Shown: positions 7,417 through 14,421, counted from the first letter of the stretch. The stretch: 21,547 bases of DNA from Aquificaceae bacterium (GCA_015492115.1 WGFS01000012.1:1-21547); one strand, 5' to 3'. Notes: generated by a model from the letters alone, not told the origin. A program made the numbers and translations.

Positions 7417-7916
7417 TCTCTCCCCTCCTCGGCAACCTCCGCTATGGCTATGCGAAGCTTCTGATACACGTCCGCTATCAGCTGAGCATCTCTGTCTCCA
7501 AGCTCTTGGGAGTAATCCTTTATGAGGAGAAACTCCTTGGGTGCGGTTATGTAAAGCTTTCCTTTCCTTTCATAAACCACAACGCTACATGGTATGAGGA
7601 CATTCATGAAGGGGACTTTTCTCAGCAACTCCTTCTTCTCCTTTATATCGCAGGCAAGGATCGTTGTGTAGTTGGGAAAATCCTTCACACCCCTCTCATG
7701 AATGACCTTTGACATGGGAAGGGTGCGTATGACCTTAAGCCCTTTCTCATTAAGCTTCTTGACGAGCTCTTCAACTACCTCCTGATGTTTTTTCCCTCCC
7801 TTTACTTCAAGGGTGAAGAAGAACATATTCTCGGGTGTTATGAGGTGGGTTTTAACGTAAAACATAAAGGCGAGGACGGCCAGAAGACCGCCCACGAGGA
7901 AGATTATCGCTCTCAT
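7413..7916 (-). CDS. Membrane-anchored DUF302-like protein, first copy
   Basis: From the ATG at 7916, 167 residues. A hydrophobic segment at 1-20 without a clear cleavage site suggests a membrane anchor with a periplasmic domain. The domain carries the DUF302 pattern with C89 (L-A-C-D) and C110 (I-P-C-S-V-V-V-Y-E), 21 residues apart as in the next gene. A GTG at 7928 would extend it by four residues, but GAGGAG ends directly against that codon. The ATG has GAGGAG at workable spacing and makes a 4-base ATGA overlap with the soxB stop, the same junction as the two that follow. I therefore prefer 7916. The role is unknown; the place directly behind soxB suggests a part in periplasmic thiosulfate oxidation. 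Confidence 0.75.
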   Translation of the reverse strand: MRAIIFLVGGLLAVLAFMFYVKTHLITPENMFFFTLEVKGGKKHQEVVEELVKKLNEKGLKVIRTLPMSKVIHERGVKDFPNYTTILACDIKEKKELLRKVPFMNVLIPCSVVVYERKGKLYITAPKEFLLIKDYSQELGDRDAQLIADVYQKLRIAIAEVAEEGRE

Positions 7917-9667
7917 GTTCCGAAACACTCCTCGTAAGTCTTGTAGGGAGCGTCAAGGACTTTGACGTTGGGTTTCGTCCTTACCTTTATGTTGCCCTTC
8001 TTCTTTATGTAGTCTATGAGTATGTCGTACACGGGGACGGATTTGTAGTCTGGGTGTACAGCGTCAGGGGGAGGTGGTGGTCCGCCGTAGACAGCCATAA
8101 GGTACTCCTTGTTTTCCTTGAGGGGCTTTCCACCGATCCATACGTTCTTTATCCTCTTGTACTGGGGTCCGTAAACCTCTATCTCGTACTCAACGTTCCA
8201 GAGCCTTGTCATGTCTCCACCCTGCTGGTAGAAGGGATCAGGATTGAATACGTTGTCCGCCACATCTTCCATCCTCGCGACAATATCCTTGCCTGTTCTC
8301 TTGAGTACGTACACGTTGGGGTAGGTTATAGCTGTGTAGTCGTAAACGTGGTCTCTCGTTATCTTCTGTCCCGGCAGGACTGTCGTTCCCCACCTGTATC
8401 CGGGGGAGAGAACGAGGTCAAGGTCACCACCGTAGTAATCATTTATAGCCTCACCAACGAGCCAGTCCCAGGTGGAGAAGAAGGTGTCTCTCTTGTAGAG
8501 CATTACCTCTGCTGTTCCTATCTCCTCGTTGAGCTTGTGGGTCTTGGTTACTTCAGCCTTCCACCTGTCCACTATCTTCTGGGCTCCCCTGTCAGCGGGT
8601 ACAAGGTTTGTCGCTACAGGATAGAGCTTGAAGTTGTAGTTCCTTATCCTGCCATGTCTTATGTCAAGGTCAAGCCTTCCAACGAACTTTCCATGGGATC
8701 CAGCTATAACTATGAGAGTTTTCCCCACCCTGACAGCCTGGGGTGTAACGTCGTGGGTGTGCCCCGAGATGATGACGTCTATTCCTTTGACAACCTTCGC
8801 AAGTTTCGTATCAAGCGGGAGCCCATTGTGACTCAGGAGGATAACCGCATCCACCTTGTGCTTTTCCCTTAGTTCATTTACAAACTGTTGCAGTTGCTCC
8901 TCCCTTATACCGAAGCTCCACCCCTCAACGAACTGCTTCGGATTAGCTATAGGGGTGTAGGGGAAGGAGCTTCCTATTACTCCGAGCTTGACTCCTCCTA
9001 CCTCTCTTATGCTGTAAGGCTTGAAGACCAGCTCACCCCAGAGCTCATCAACTATGTTATGGGATATGAACTCACAGCCTCCCTTCTTCAGGTCATCTAT
9101 CCTCTTGAGGAATATCTCCTTTCCAAAGGTGAAGTCCCAGTGAGCGACGAAAAGGTCGTACTTGGTGTAGTTCATCCAGTCAACCACGGATTTACCTTCG
9201 GTGAACGTTCCTATCGCTGTGGTGGTCCAGGTGTCCCCACCGTCCATAACGAGGACTTTGTCCCTTCCCCTCTCAGCTATCACGTGCTTGATGATCGTTG
9301 TGATGTGTGCTGCACCACCCATCTTGCCAAACTTGTGGGCAAGCTTGGGAAAGTCCACACAGCTTGTGAAGTAAGCCTCAAGGGTTCCGGGTGATATCTT
9401 GTAATATCTGAGAAAGTCCCAGCCTGTTATGTATCCGGGTGTCCCGGCAAGCTTTTTCGGAGCTACTAAGTTCATAGGCTCCGCAAAGTAGAGAGGGTCC
9501 AGGTGGGCGTGGGTGTCAGTTGTAAACAGGAGAGTAACGTTCCCAACAGGCTTGAACCTCATTATGTCCTCGTACTTCATGTTGGCAAGAGCGGAAACGG
9601 GATTGGCGCTAAGATACGCCCCCGTTACAATGGCAAGCTCTAAAAAGTCCCTACGTGTCAGATGCAT
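7913..9667 (-). CDS. soxB: SoxB, periplasmic sulfate thiol hydrolase
   Basis: Dimanganese hydrolase that releases sulfate from the thiosulfate bound to SoxY. 584 residues. A twin-arginine signal (T-R-R-D-F-L at 4-9, then a hydrophobic run to about 28) indicates Tat export as a folded metalloprotein. Metal-site motifs in order: D51-T-H53-A-H-L-D, D142-G-G-D145-T-W, H176 in A-H-W-D-F-T-F-G, H280 in S-H-N-G, and H303/H305 in S-G-H-T-H. The A-H-W-D-F form is a variant of the G-N/H-W-E-F usual in SoxB. The ATG at 9667 follows AGGAGGTGA with 7-base spacing. It is separated from soxX by 96 bases containing a strong hairpin, the only sizeable gap in the operon, and overlaps the next gene by ATGA. Confidence 0.97.
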   Translation of the reverse strand: MHLTRRDFLELAIVTGAYLSANPVSALANMKYEDIMRFKPVGNVTLLFTTDTHAHLDPLYFAEPMNLVAPKKLAGTPGYITGWDFLRYYKISPGTLEAYFTSCVDFPKLAHKFGKMGGAAHITTIIKHVIAERGRDKVLVMDGGDTWTTTAIGTFTEGKSVVDWMNYTKYDLFVAHWDFTFGKEIFLKRIDDLKKGGCEFISHNIVDELWGELVFKPYSIREVGGVKLGVIGSSFPYTPIANPKQFVEGWSFGIREEQLQQFVNELREKHKVDAVILLSHNGLPLDTKLAKVVKGIDVIISGHTHDVTPQAVRVGKTLIVIAGSHGKFVGRLDLDIRHGRIRNYNFKLYPVATNLVPADRGAQKIVDRWKAEVTKTHKLNEEIGTAEVMLYKRDTFFSTWDWLVGEAINDYYGGDLDLVLSPGYRWGTTVLPGQKITRDHVYDYTAITYPNVYVLKRTGKDIVARMEDVADNVFNPDPFYQQGGDMTRLWNVEYEIEVYGPQYKRIKNVWIGGKPLKENKEYLMAVYGGPPPPPDAVHPDYKSVPVYDILIDYIKKKGNIKVRTKPNVKVLDAPYKTYEECFGT

Positions 9668-9763
9668 CTGCCGTCACCTCCTCTAAACATAAAAAAAAGA
9701 AATAACACAAAATGGAAATCTATGTTGGAAATCAGGGGGACCCGAGGTCCCCCTTTAGCGGTT
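9668..9763 (-). promoter_or_regulatory. soxX-soxB intergenic leader with hairpin and U-rich tract
   Basis: The only long gap in the sox operon. It holds a perfect 9-base-pair stem with a 3-base loop (9734-9754), two direct copies of TGGAAATC (9713-9720 and 9726-9733 on +), and a T-rich stretch on the minus strand around 9690-9700. The soxB ribosome-binding site follows. No convincing -35/-10 pair was seen, so a separate soxB promoter is not supported. Confidence 0.5.
9734..9754 (-). terminator. Strong hairpin between soxX and soxB; attenuator or mRNA-stability element rather than full terminator
   Basis: AGGGGGACC pairs perfectly with GGTCCCCCT around a three-base loop. On the transcribed (minus) strand the hairpin is followed by GATTTCC, not by a T run; the nearest T run is about 35 bases on. 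It therefore lacks the form of an intrinsic terminator. It more likely reduces read-through or protects the 3' end of the soxYZAX message. Confidence 0.55.
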
Positions 9764-10342
9764 TCACTTGTTGATGGGAGAGCTGGGATCATGCAGGAAG
9801 GCAACTATATCCGCTATCTCTTGGGGCTTCAGGACTCCGTGGTATCCAAGTCTGGGCATGACTGAGCAGGGGTTTTGAGCCCAGGAGTTGTATATCCTGA
9901 TGTAGGTCTCCTTTGGATCTTTGCCTCTCTTTGCGTAGCCTCTAAGAGAGGGTCCTATGTTACCACAGGCTATAACGGTGGGATCTCCACAGTGACAGGC
10001 GTAACAGTTACCCCTCAGACTCTTACCCTGCTTCCTTGGGTCACCGAAGAGTTTCTCACCCTTCTTCCAGTCTCCCATGACTCCGCCTTCGGGGTACTTC
10101 ACGGTAGCCAGCATCTCCTTCTTGAAGGTGTCTATGTCTATCCCCTCCGGAACGAGCTGGGTTGGGTTGGAACAAGCCTTCTGCCACTTATCCTGGTTTT
10201 TAAAGAGGGCAATCTTGAACTTTTCTTCAGCGCTCAGCTTCTTCTTCTCAGCCTTGGGTGCCTCCGCCCTCTGGGCTGCGGGCTGACATGCTACCAAAAG
10301 TCCTAAACCGGCAAAAGCTCCTGCAATAACTATCTTCTTCAT
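9764..10342 (-). CDS. soxX: SoxX, c-type cytochrome subunit of SoxAX, predicted lipoprotein
   Basis: 192 residues. SoxAX forms the heterodisulfide between thiosulfate and the SoxY cysteine and passes two electrons onward. The signal at 1-18 ends in L-V-A-Cys19, a lipobox, so the mature protein is predicted to be lipid-anchored. A charged linker and an N-terminal extension run to about residue 90. The haem site is C113-Y-A-C116-H117, with Met162 (S-V-M-P-R-L-G) the likely sixth ligand and G-P-S-L-R-G at 130-135. Extra cysteines at 57, 118, 126 and 159 could form disulfides. The end A-D-I-V-A-F-L matches the SoxX C-terminal helix. AGGAGG precedes the ATG. It lies 15 bases behind soxA and 96 before soxB. 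Confidence 0.92.
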   Translation of the reverse strand: MKKIVIAGAFAGLGLLVACQPAAQRAEAPKAEKKKLSAEEKFKIALFKNQDKWQKACSNPTQLVPEGIDIDTFKKEMLATVKYPEGGVMGDWKKGEKLFGDPRKQGKSLRGNCYACHCGDPTVIACGNIGPSLRGYAKRGKDPKETYIRIYNSWAQNPCSVMPRLGYHGVLKPQEIADIVAFLHDPSSPINK

Positions 10343-10357
10343 CTTCGCCCCTCCTTA

Positions 10358-11167
10358 TTACCTTATGAATCCGGGAACGTTTATGATAGCTCCGTTACCC
10401 TTGTGCTTCATGTAAAGCTCTATGGCTACCACCTCTTTGGAGTAAGGTGGCGGTTTCTTGATCCAGTCCTTCTTCTTGTCCCATTTGTTCACATAGAGCA
10501 GGAATGCCTTGAAGCAGGATCTCACCCTGTCCTCCATCGTCCACATCTTGTCGTTGGAGTACCTGTATGTGGGCCAGTGTTTGTAAAGTTTGTCTCTGAC
10601 TGGGTTTGGCAGTGCTTGCTGTCTTATCCTCTTGTCAGACAGGACGGTGTGGCATATACCGCAGGAGAAGTCCCTTGCACCTGAACGTGTCCACCATAGC
10701 TTCTCTCCGTACTTGTAGAGCTCCTTCTCCTGGGGATCGTCAAGCTTAACGTCTATCTTCATACCGTTGCTCTTGGAAGCTACGTAGGTTGCGAGAGGAA
10801 CCCTGTACTTCTTCGTGTACTTCTTTATGAAGTCCTTGCTCTTGGGGAAGCCCATGTACTTGGTCATACAGCTGAGCATCCTTATATCTATGTCCGCCAC
10901 CTTACCTATATCCTTGTAGTATCTGGGCATGTGAGCGTAAGCACCCACAAGCTTAGATGCGTCCTGTCCATGGCACGAAGCACAAGTTTTTCCGTTGGGT
11001 CCCTTCAGATTGTGGAAGTAATCCTCTCCTTCGTCCAGATAGGCATAACCAGGGTGCATACCGAGCTCTAGGAGCTGTTTGTACTGATCGGGCAACTGCT
11101 GAGCCACTGCTGCTGTGAGCACAACCCCTCCAGCTATAGCGGAAGCAAATATAATCTTCTTCCTCAT
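10358..11167 (-). CDS. soxA: SoxA, dihaem catalytic subunit of SoxAX
   Basis: 269 residues with a Sec signal (about 1-22, ending A-V-A). Two haem c sites are visible, C62-A-S-C65-H66 and C169-G-I-C172-H173, each paired with a downstream cysteine expected as axial ligand: C100 (L-S-C-M) and C218 (V-R-S-C-F). From characterised SoxA proteins, the second of these is the active-site cysteine that can be persulfidated. The conserved S-G-A-R-D before the second haem and A-I-E-L-Y-M near the C terminus support the call. This is the dihaem form. A strong AAGGAGG site precedes the ATG, and soxX follows after 15 bases. Confidence 0.96.
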   Translation of the reverse strand: MRKKIIFASAIAGGVVLTAAVAQQLPDQYKQLLELGMHPGYAYLDEGEDYFHNLKGPNGKTCASCHGQDASKLVGAYAHMPRYYKDIGKVADIDIRMLSCMTKYMGFPKSKDFIKKYTKKYRVPLATYVASKSNGMKIDVKLDDPQEKELYKYGEKLWWTRSGARDFSCGICHTVLSDKRIRQQALPNPVRDKLYKHWPTYRYSNDKMWTMEDRVRSCFKAFLLYVNKWDKKKDWIKKPPPYSKEVVAIELYMKHKGNGAIINVPGFIR

Positions 11168-11183
11168 CTTAAACCCCTCCTTT

Positions 11184-11513
11184 TTAGGAAACGTTGATCT
11201 TTACGGACTTCTGCCACTTGCCTCCCTTGTTGTCCTCGTACTTTATGGTTAGAGTTCCAGACTCCGACGCTCTCATCTTTATGGCGAAGTATGGATTTCT
11301 GCTCAACCCCGCTCCCGTGTGCATTGTGGTTACCCTCTTTCCGTTAAAGTAGAACTCCACCTTTGTTATGTAGTGCGCTGGGATGATCTTACCGGTCTTC
11401 TTGTCCTTTCTGAAGCCGGTCTCCATGGGGTGGGTTATAACCATCTGGATCTTGAAGGTCTGCCCCTTGCTTATCCTTCTCGGAACCCTTACTATAGCTC
11501 TTCCTATAGCCAT
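11184..11513 (-). CDS. soxZ: SoxZ, sulfur-carrier complex subunit
   Basis: 109 residues with no signal peptide, as usual, because SoxZ is exported bound to the Tat-targeted SoxY. Immunoglobulin-like family features include the start A-I-G-R-A-I-V-R-V-P, the H-P-M-E-T-G-F-R segment, K-V-E-F-Y-F-N-G, and a C terminus rich in beta strand. It pairs with SoxY to present the carrier cysteine to SoxAX and SoxB. AAGGAGG sits before the ATG. The neighbours soxY (25 bases upstream) and soxA (16 bases downstream) complete the canonical Y-Z-A-X-B order. Confidence 0.96.
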   Translation of the reverse strand: MAIGRAIVRVPRRISKGQTFKIQMVITHPMETGFRKDKKTGKIIPAHYITKVEFYFNGKRVTTMHTGAGLSRNPYFAIKMRASESGTLTIKYEDNKGGKWQKSVKINVS

Positions 11514-11538
11514 CTCCTACCTCCTTATAAGTTTTTGT

Positions 11539-11994
11539 TTATCCACAACCACCGATTGTAACCTTGACCTCTTTGGCAGCAGCAAGAAGCGTGCCATCCT
11601 TCATCTTCACCACAGCTCTTACGGGAGAAGTTTTAGCGAGCTTGATCCTTGTTGCGAGGAAAACTTCACCGTTCATCGGTGATAGATCGACGGATATGAG
11701 CCACGGGTTGGGGTTTTTGTCAGCGAAGATGTGCAGGGATTCAACCTGCTCAATGGGTATGTTAGCGGATACCTGAACCGGGACGTTCGCTCCTGATTCC
11801 GCTATCGTGGGTGCCTTGATGGTGATCAGATTGCTCTCCTTAAGACCGGAGAGACCTACCCCTAAGTGCTCCTTCAGGGAGTCGTCAATGGAGATCTTCT
11901 TCGCCCCGAAGGACTGACCCACCAATCCGGGAGCTGCTGCTAGAGCCACCGCTCCCACTCCTGCGACCTTGAACAGGTCCCTTCTTGTAATCAT
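11539..11994 (-). CDS. soxY: SoxY, thiosulfate-carrier protein with shortened GGCG tail
   Basis: From the ATG at 11994, 151 residues. A GTG at 12003 is in frame but falls inside the AAGGAGGTG ribosome-binding site, so the ATG is preferred. A Tat signal (M-I-T-R4-R5-D-L-F, then a hydrophobic Ala/Gly run) exports the SoxYZ pair. The mature domain has the SoxY beta-sandwich pattern, including A-N-I-P, F-A-D-K-N-P-N-P and M-N-G-E-V-F-L-A-T-R. It ends I-G-G-C-G followed by the stop, so the substrate-carrying cysteine is penultimate and the canonical final glycine of GGCGG is missing. It follows soxW by 2 bases and precedes soxZ by 25. Confidence 0.95.
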   Translation of the reverse strand: MITRRDLFKVAGVGAVALAAAPGLVGQSFGAKKISIDDSLKEHLGVGLSGLKESNLITIKAPTIAESGANVPVQVSANIPIEQVESLHIFADKNPNPWLISVDLSPMNGEVFLATRIKLAKTSPVRAVVKMKDGTLLAAAKEVKVTIGGCG

Positions 11995-11996
11995 TC

Positions 11997-12413
11997 CTAA
12001 CACCTCCTTAAGCTGGATTTCTTACAAGCTTTGATTAGCAAGCTCAAAAAATCTTCCCTCTCCCTACTTCCAAATATCCTCAGCACTATTCTATCATTCT
12101 CCGGGTCGTAAACGACGAAGTAGGGAGTTCCAAAGACGTTAAACTTCCTGTCAAGTTCCTCAGAACTGTTTATGTTTAAGCTCACGACAACGAACCTTTC
12201 TCTTATATAACGATCAACCTCGGGGTCACCGAGGACAAACTCCTCCATCTGCATACAGTAGGGGCAGTGGTCTCCGTAGAAGTAAAGAAGCACCTCCTTG
12301 TTCTGGGACTTTGCCAGCCTTATCCCTTCGTTGAAGTCGGTTACCCACCCTTCAACCTGCGAATAAGAAAATGCTGATATTCCAATAATCAGAAGCGCCA
12401 AAAGCTTCAGCAT
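11997..12413 (-). CDS. soxW: SoxW-like periplasmic thioredoxin
   Basis: 138 residues with a signal peptide (about 1-18). The thioredoxin fold has the active site C50-P-Y-C53 after Y-F-Y-G-D-H and cis-Pro97 in G-T-P-Y-F. The C terminus carries two further cysteines (K-A-C-K and the last residue). The SoxW role known from other sulfur oxidisers is maintaining the thiol state of SoxYZ or other periplasmic proteins, with electrons from a DsbD/CcdA-type transporter; no such gene is in this window. It is the first gene of the sox operon, with a 103-base AT-rich region upstream. Its start has no Shine-Dalgarno, unlike every sox gene behind it. Confidence 0.85.
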   Translation of the reverse strand: MLKLLALLIIGISAFSYSQVEGWVTDFNEGIRLAKSQNKEVLLYFYGDHCPYCMQMEEFVLGDPEVDRYIRERFVVVSLNINSSEELDRKFNVFGTPYFVVYDPENDRIVLRIFGSREREDFLSLLIKACKKSSLRRC

Positions 12414-12516
12414 GGCAGTAAATAATTTAGAAGAAAGGTCTTTTAAAAATTATTAATTGTTGCTTATGCACCGATAAATAAGTCTAATTTAAAATAATTC
12501 GCATATAGAGAATTTC
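12414..12516 (-). promoter_or_regulatory. AT-rich sox operon promoter region
   Basis: 103 bases between the argC stop and the soxW start, far richer in A/T than its surroundings. An inverted repeat AATAATTT (12421-12428) / AAATTATT (12447-12454) lies just upstream of soxW. On the minus strand TAAATT ends 10 bases before the ATG. No clear -35, sigma-54 -24/-12 pair or terminator hairpin for argC was found. This is the logical place for sulfur-responsive control of the sox genes. Confidence 0.4.
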
Positions 12517-13536
12517 TTATGGGAATTTGGGGACTTTCGGTATTGAGAGTCCCTCTTCAAAGCCAGCCATGAGGTTCATGTTCTGGACAGCCTGCAGGGA
12601 CGCTCCCTTTCCAAGGTTGTCTATGGCGGAGATTATCACAGCTGTTGATGTGCGCTCGTCGTAGGTTGGGAATATAACGCAGTTGTTCGTTCCCAGAGTC
12701 CACTTTGTCATGGGAGGTGTGTCCGATATACGAACAAAACGCTCACCCTCGTAAGTGTTCATGTAAATTTCTCTCAGCTCTTTGAATTCGGTTTTCACAT
12801 AGACCGTTGATAGCATACCCCTCGCTGTGGGGACAACCACAGGTGTGAACCTGAGATTCAGCTTTCTCCCGGAGAGCCTAAATATGACATCCTCCATCTC
12901 GGGAGTGTGCCTGTGCCTCTCTACAGAGTAAGCGAAGATGTTCTCCTCCATCTCGGGGAAGTGAAAGCTCTGTTTGGGCTTCCTGCCTGCCCCTGATACG
13001 CCCGATAGGGCGTGGACTATGACGCTATCAAAGTCTATTCCCTCCCTGAGTAGTGGGTAGATGGCGAGGAGTGTTGCGGTCGGATAACACCCGGGGTTTG
13101 CGACCAGGTCTGCCCCTTTTATCTCTTCCCTGAAAAGCTCAGGAAGACCGTAAATCGCCCTTTCAAGGAGTTCAGCATGCCCGTGCTCAAAACCGTAGAA
13201 CTCCGGGTAGGCTTCCCTGTTCCTTATCCTGTAAGCTCCCGAGAGATCTACTACCTTTTTACCCTTTGAAAGAAGTTCTGGGACAAGCTCCATGGACGCT
13301 GAGTGGGGAAGGCAGAGGAATGCGAGGTCAAAGTCCTCCTCTGGTTCTGGGGTAAGAGTCCTTTCTCCCAGTGCAGGTGCAAGATGGGGAAGGACCTCGG
13401 AAACCTTCTTGCCAGCGGTTGAGTGGGATACGAGCCCCGTTATTTCAACGTAGGGGTGCTCTATGAGTGCTCTCAGAAGCTCCGAAGCTGTGTATCCTGT
13501 CGCTCCGTATATGCAGACCTTTAACGTTTGCTCCAC
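12517..13536 (-). CDS. argC: N-acetyl-gamma-glutamyl-phosphate reductase
   Basis: NADPH-dependent reduction of N-acetylglutamyl phosphate in arginine biosynthesis, 339 residues. The N-terminal dinucleotide fold starts Y-G-A-T-G-Y-T (10-16). Catalytic Cys150 lies in A-N-P-G-C-Y-P-T-A, and the general-base histidine is in H-R-H-T-P-E near 208-213. The start is GTG at 13536, inside the last codons of rpsI (16-base overlap). No other start codon precedes the conserved strand at residue 6, and there is no good ribosome-binding site, so translation is probably coupled to rpsI. It is the last gene of the rplM-rpsI unit. Confidence 0.95.
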   Translation of the reverse strand: MEQTLKVCIYGATGYTASELLRALIEHPYVEITGLVSHSTAGKKVSEVLPHLAPALGERTLTPEPEEDFDLAFLCLPHSASMELVPELLSKGKKVVDLSGAYRIRNREAYPEFYGFEHGHAELLERAIYGLPELFREEIKGADLVANPGCYPTATLLAIYPLLREGIDFDSVIVHALSGVSGAGRKPKQSFHFPEMEENIFAYSVERHRHTPEMEDVIFRLSGRKLNLRFTPVVVPTARGMLSTVYVKTEFKELREIYMNTYEGERFVRISDTPPMTKWTLGTNNCVIFPTYDERTSTAVIISAIDNLGKGASLQAVQNMNLMAGFEEGLSIPKVPKFP

Positions 13537-13958
13537 CTGTACTTTGCCCTTGCACCCATCTGTGCGTACTTCTTCCTCTCCTTCTCCCTGGCGTCCCTCG
13601 TGAGGAGTTTTGCCTTCTTGAGAGAGCTTCTAAAATCCGGGTTGTGGGACAGCAGAGCCTTTGCTACTCCGTACATTATTGCCTCAGCCTGACCGGAGAT
13701 CCCACCTCCCTCAACGGTAGCGTATATGCCGAACTTCCCTTCCGTTCCTGTTACCTTGAAGGGTAGCATAACTTTTTGGAACAGGGTCTCCCTCTGGACG
13801 TAGTCCTTCAGGTCATACTCCTTTCCTGTCTTGTCAACCTTTACCACGAACTTTCCCGGCTGGTCTTTCAGTATCCATACCCTCGCTATGGACTCCTTTC
13901 TCCTTCCGGTTCCGTAGTGGGAGTTTTCAGGAGTTATCCTGAAGTCTTTCAATTTCAT
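13521..13958 (-). CDS. rpsI: 30S ribosomal protein S9
   Basis: 145 residues. The signature G-T-G-R-R-K-E-S-I-A-R-V is followed by the G-G-G-I-S-G-Q-A-E-A region, and the basic C-terminal tail ends W-S-K-R, the residues that reach the P-site tRNA. An N-terminal extension of about 15 residues precedes the core. The start ATG overlaps the rplM stop (ATGA at 13955-13958). The stop overlaps argC by 16 bases. rplM-rpsI pairing is conserved across bacteria. Confidence 0.98.
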   Translation of the reverse strand: MKLKDFRITPENSHYGTGRRKESIARVWILKDQPGKFVVKVDKTGKEYDLKDYVQRETLFQKVMLPFKVTGTEGKFGIYATVEGGGISGQAEAIMYGVAKALLSHNPDFRSSLKKAKLLTRDAREKERKKYAQMGARAKYRWSKR

Positions 13959-14389
13959 GCCTTAACCTCCAACAGCTCTGGCTTCTGGGCTTTATGAGGA
14001 TGTTCCGCTCCTCTATAGACCTTCAACTTCTTGAGCATCCGGTGCCCGAGCCTGTTTTTGGGAAGCATCCTCTTGACCGCGAGGGTTATGACCTCCTCGG
14101 GTTTATTCTCAAGCATCCATTTTAGGTTCCTCTCCTTAAGCCCGCCGGGGTAGTTGGAGTGCCTGTAGTACTTCTTCTGTTCAAGCTTCTTCCCAGTCAC
14201 CCTGACCTTCTCTGCGTTTACGACTACCACAAAGTCACCGCAGTCAACGTCCGGCTGGTAGTAGGGCTTGTGCTTGCCCCTCAGTATCTTGGCTATCTCA
14301 CTGGCGAGCCTTCCCAGAACCTTTCCTTCCGCGTCAACCACGTACCACTTCTTCTCAACCTCGTTAGGCTTAACCCTGTATGTCTTCAT
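13955..14389 (-). CDS. rplM: 50S ribosomal protein L13
   Basis: 144 residues. Family features include W-Y-V-V-D-A-E-G-K-V-L-G-R-L-A-S near residues 15-30, the D-C-G-D-F-V-V-V-V-N-A-E-K segment, Y-R-H-S-N-Y-P-G-G-L, and V-K-R-M-L-P-K-N-R-L-G. AGGAG lies before the ATG. It follows the NlpD-like gene by 32 bases and overlaps rpsI by 4. The short leader contains TACAAT (minus strand) but no -35, so either a weak internal promoter or read-through from acyP-nlpD could drive it. Confidence 0.98.
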   Translation of the reverse strand: MKTYRVKPNEVEKKWYVVDAEGKVLGRLASEIAKILRGKHKPYYQPDVDCGDFVVVVNAEKVRVTGKKLEQKKYYRHSNYPGGLKERNLKWMLENKPEEVITLAVKRMLPKNRLGHRMLKKLKVYRGAEHPHKAQKPELLEVKA

Positions 14390-14421
14390 CTCACTCTCCT
14401 CTTCAGGAAACCAATATTGTA

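Noticed and set aside
8054..9394. Long plus-strand open frames (272 and 168 codons) opposite soxB
   Set aside because: soxB is complete on the minus strand with all metal-site motifs, a ribosome-binding site and a signal peptide. The antisense products have no recognisable domains.
12003..12003. GTG start for soxY nine bases upstream of the ATG
   Set aside because: The GTG is part of the AAGGAGGTG ribosome-binding site that serves the ATG at 11994.
12414..12516. Possible sigma-54 promoter or argC terminator upstream of soxW
   Set aside because: No GG-N10-GC pair was found at the right spacing, and the only stem (AATTC/GAATT with a 9-base loop) is too weak to call a terminator.
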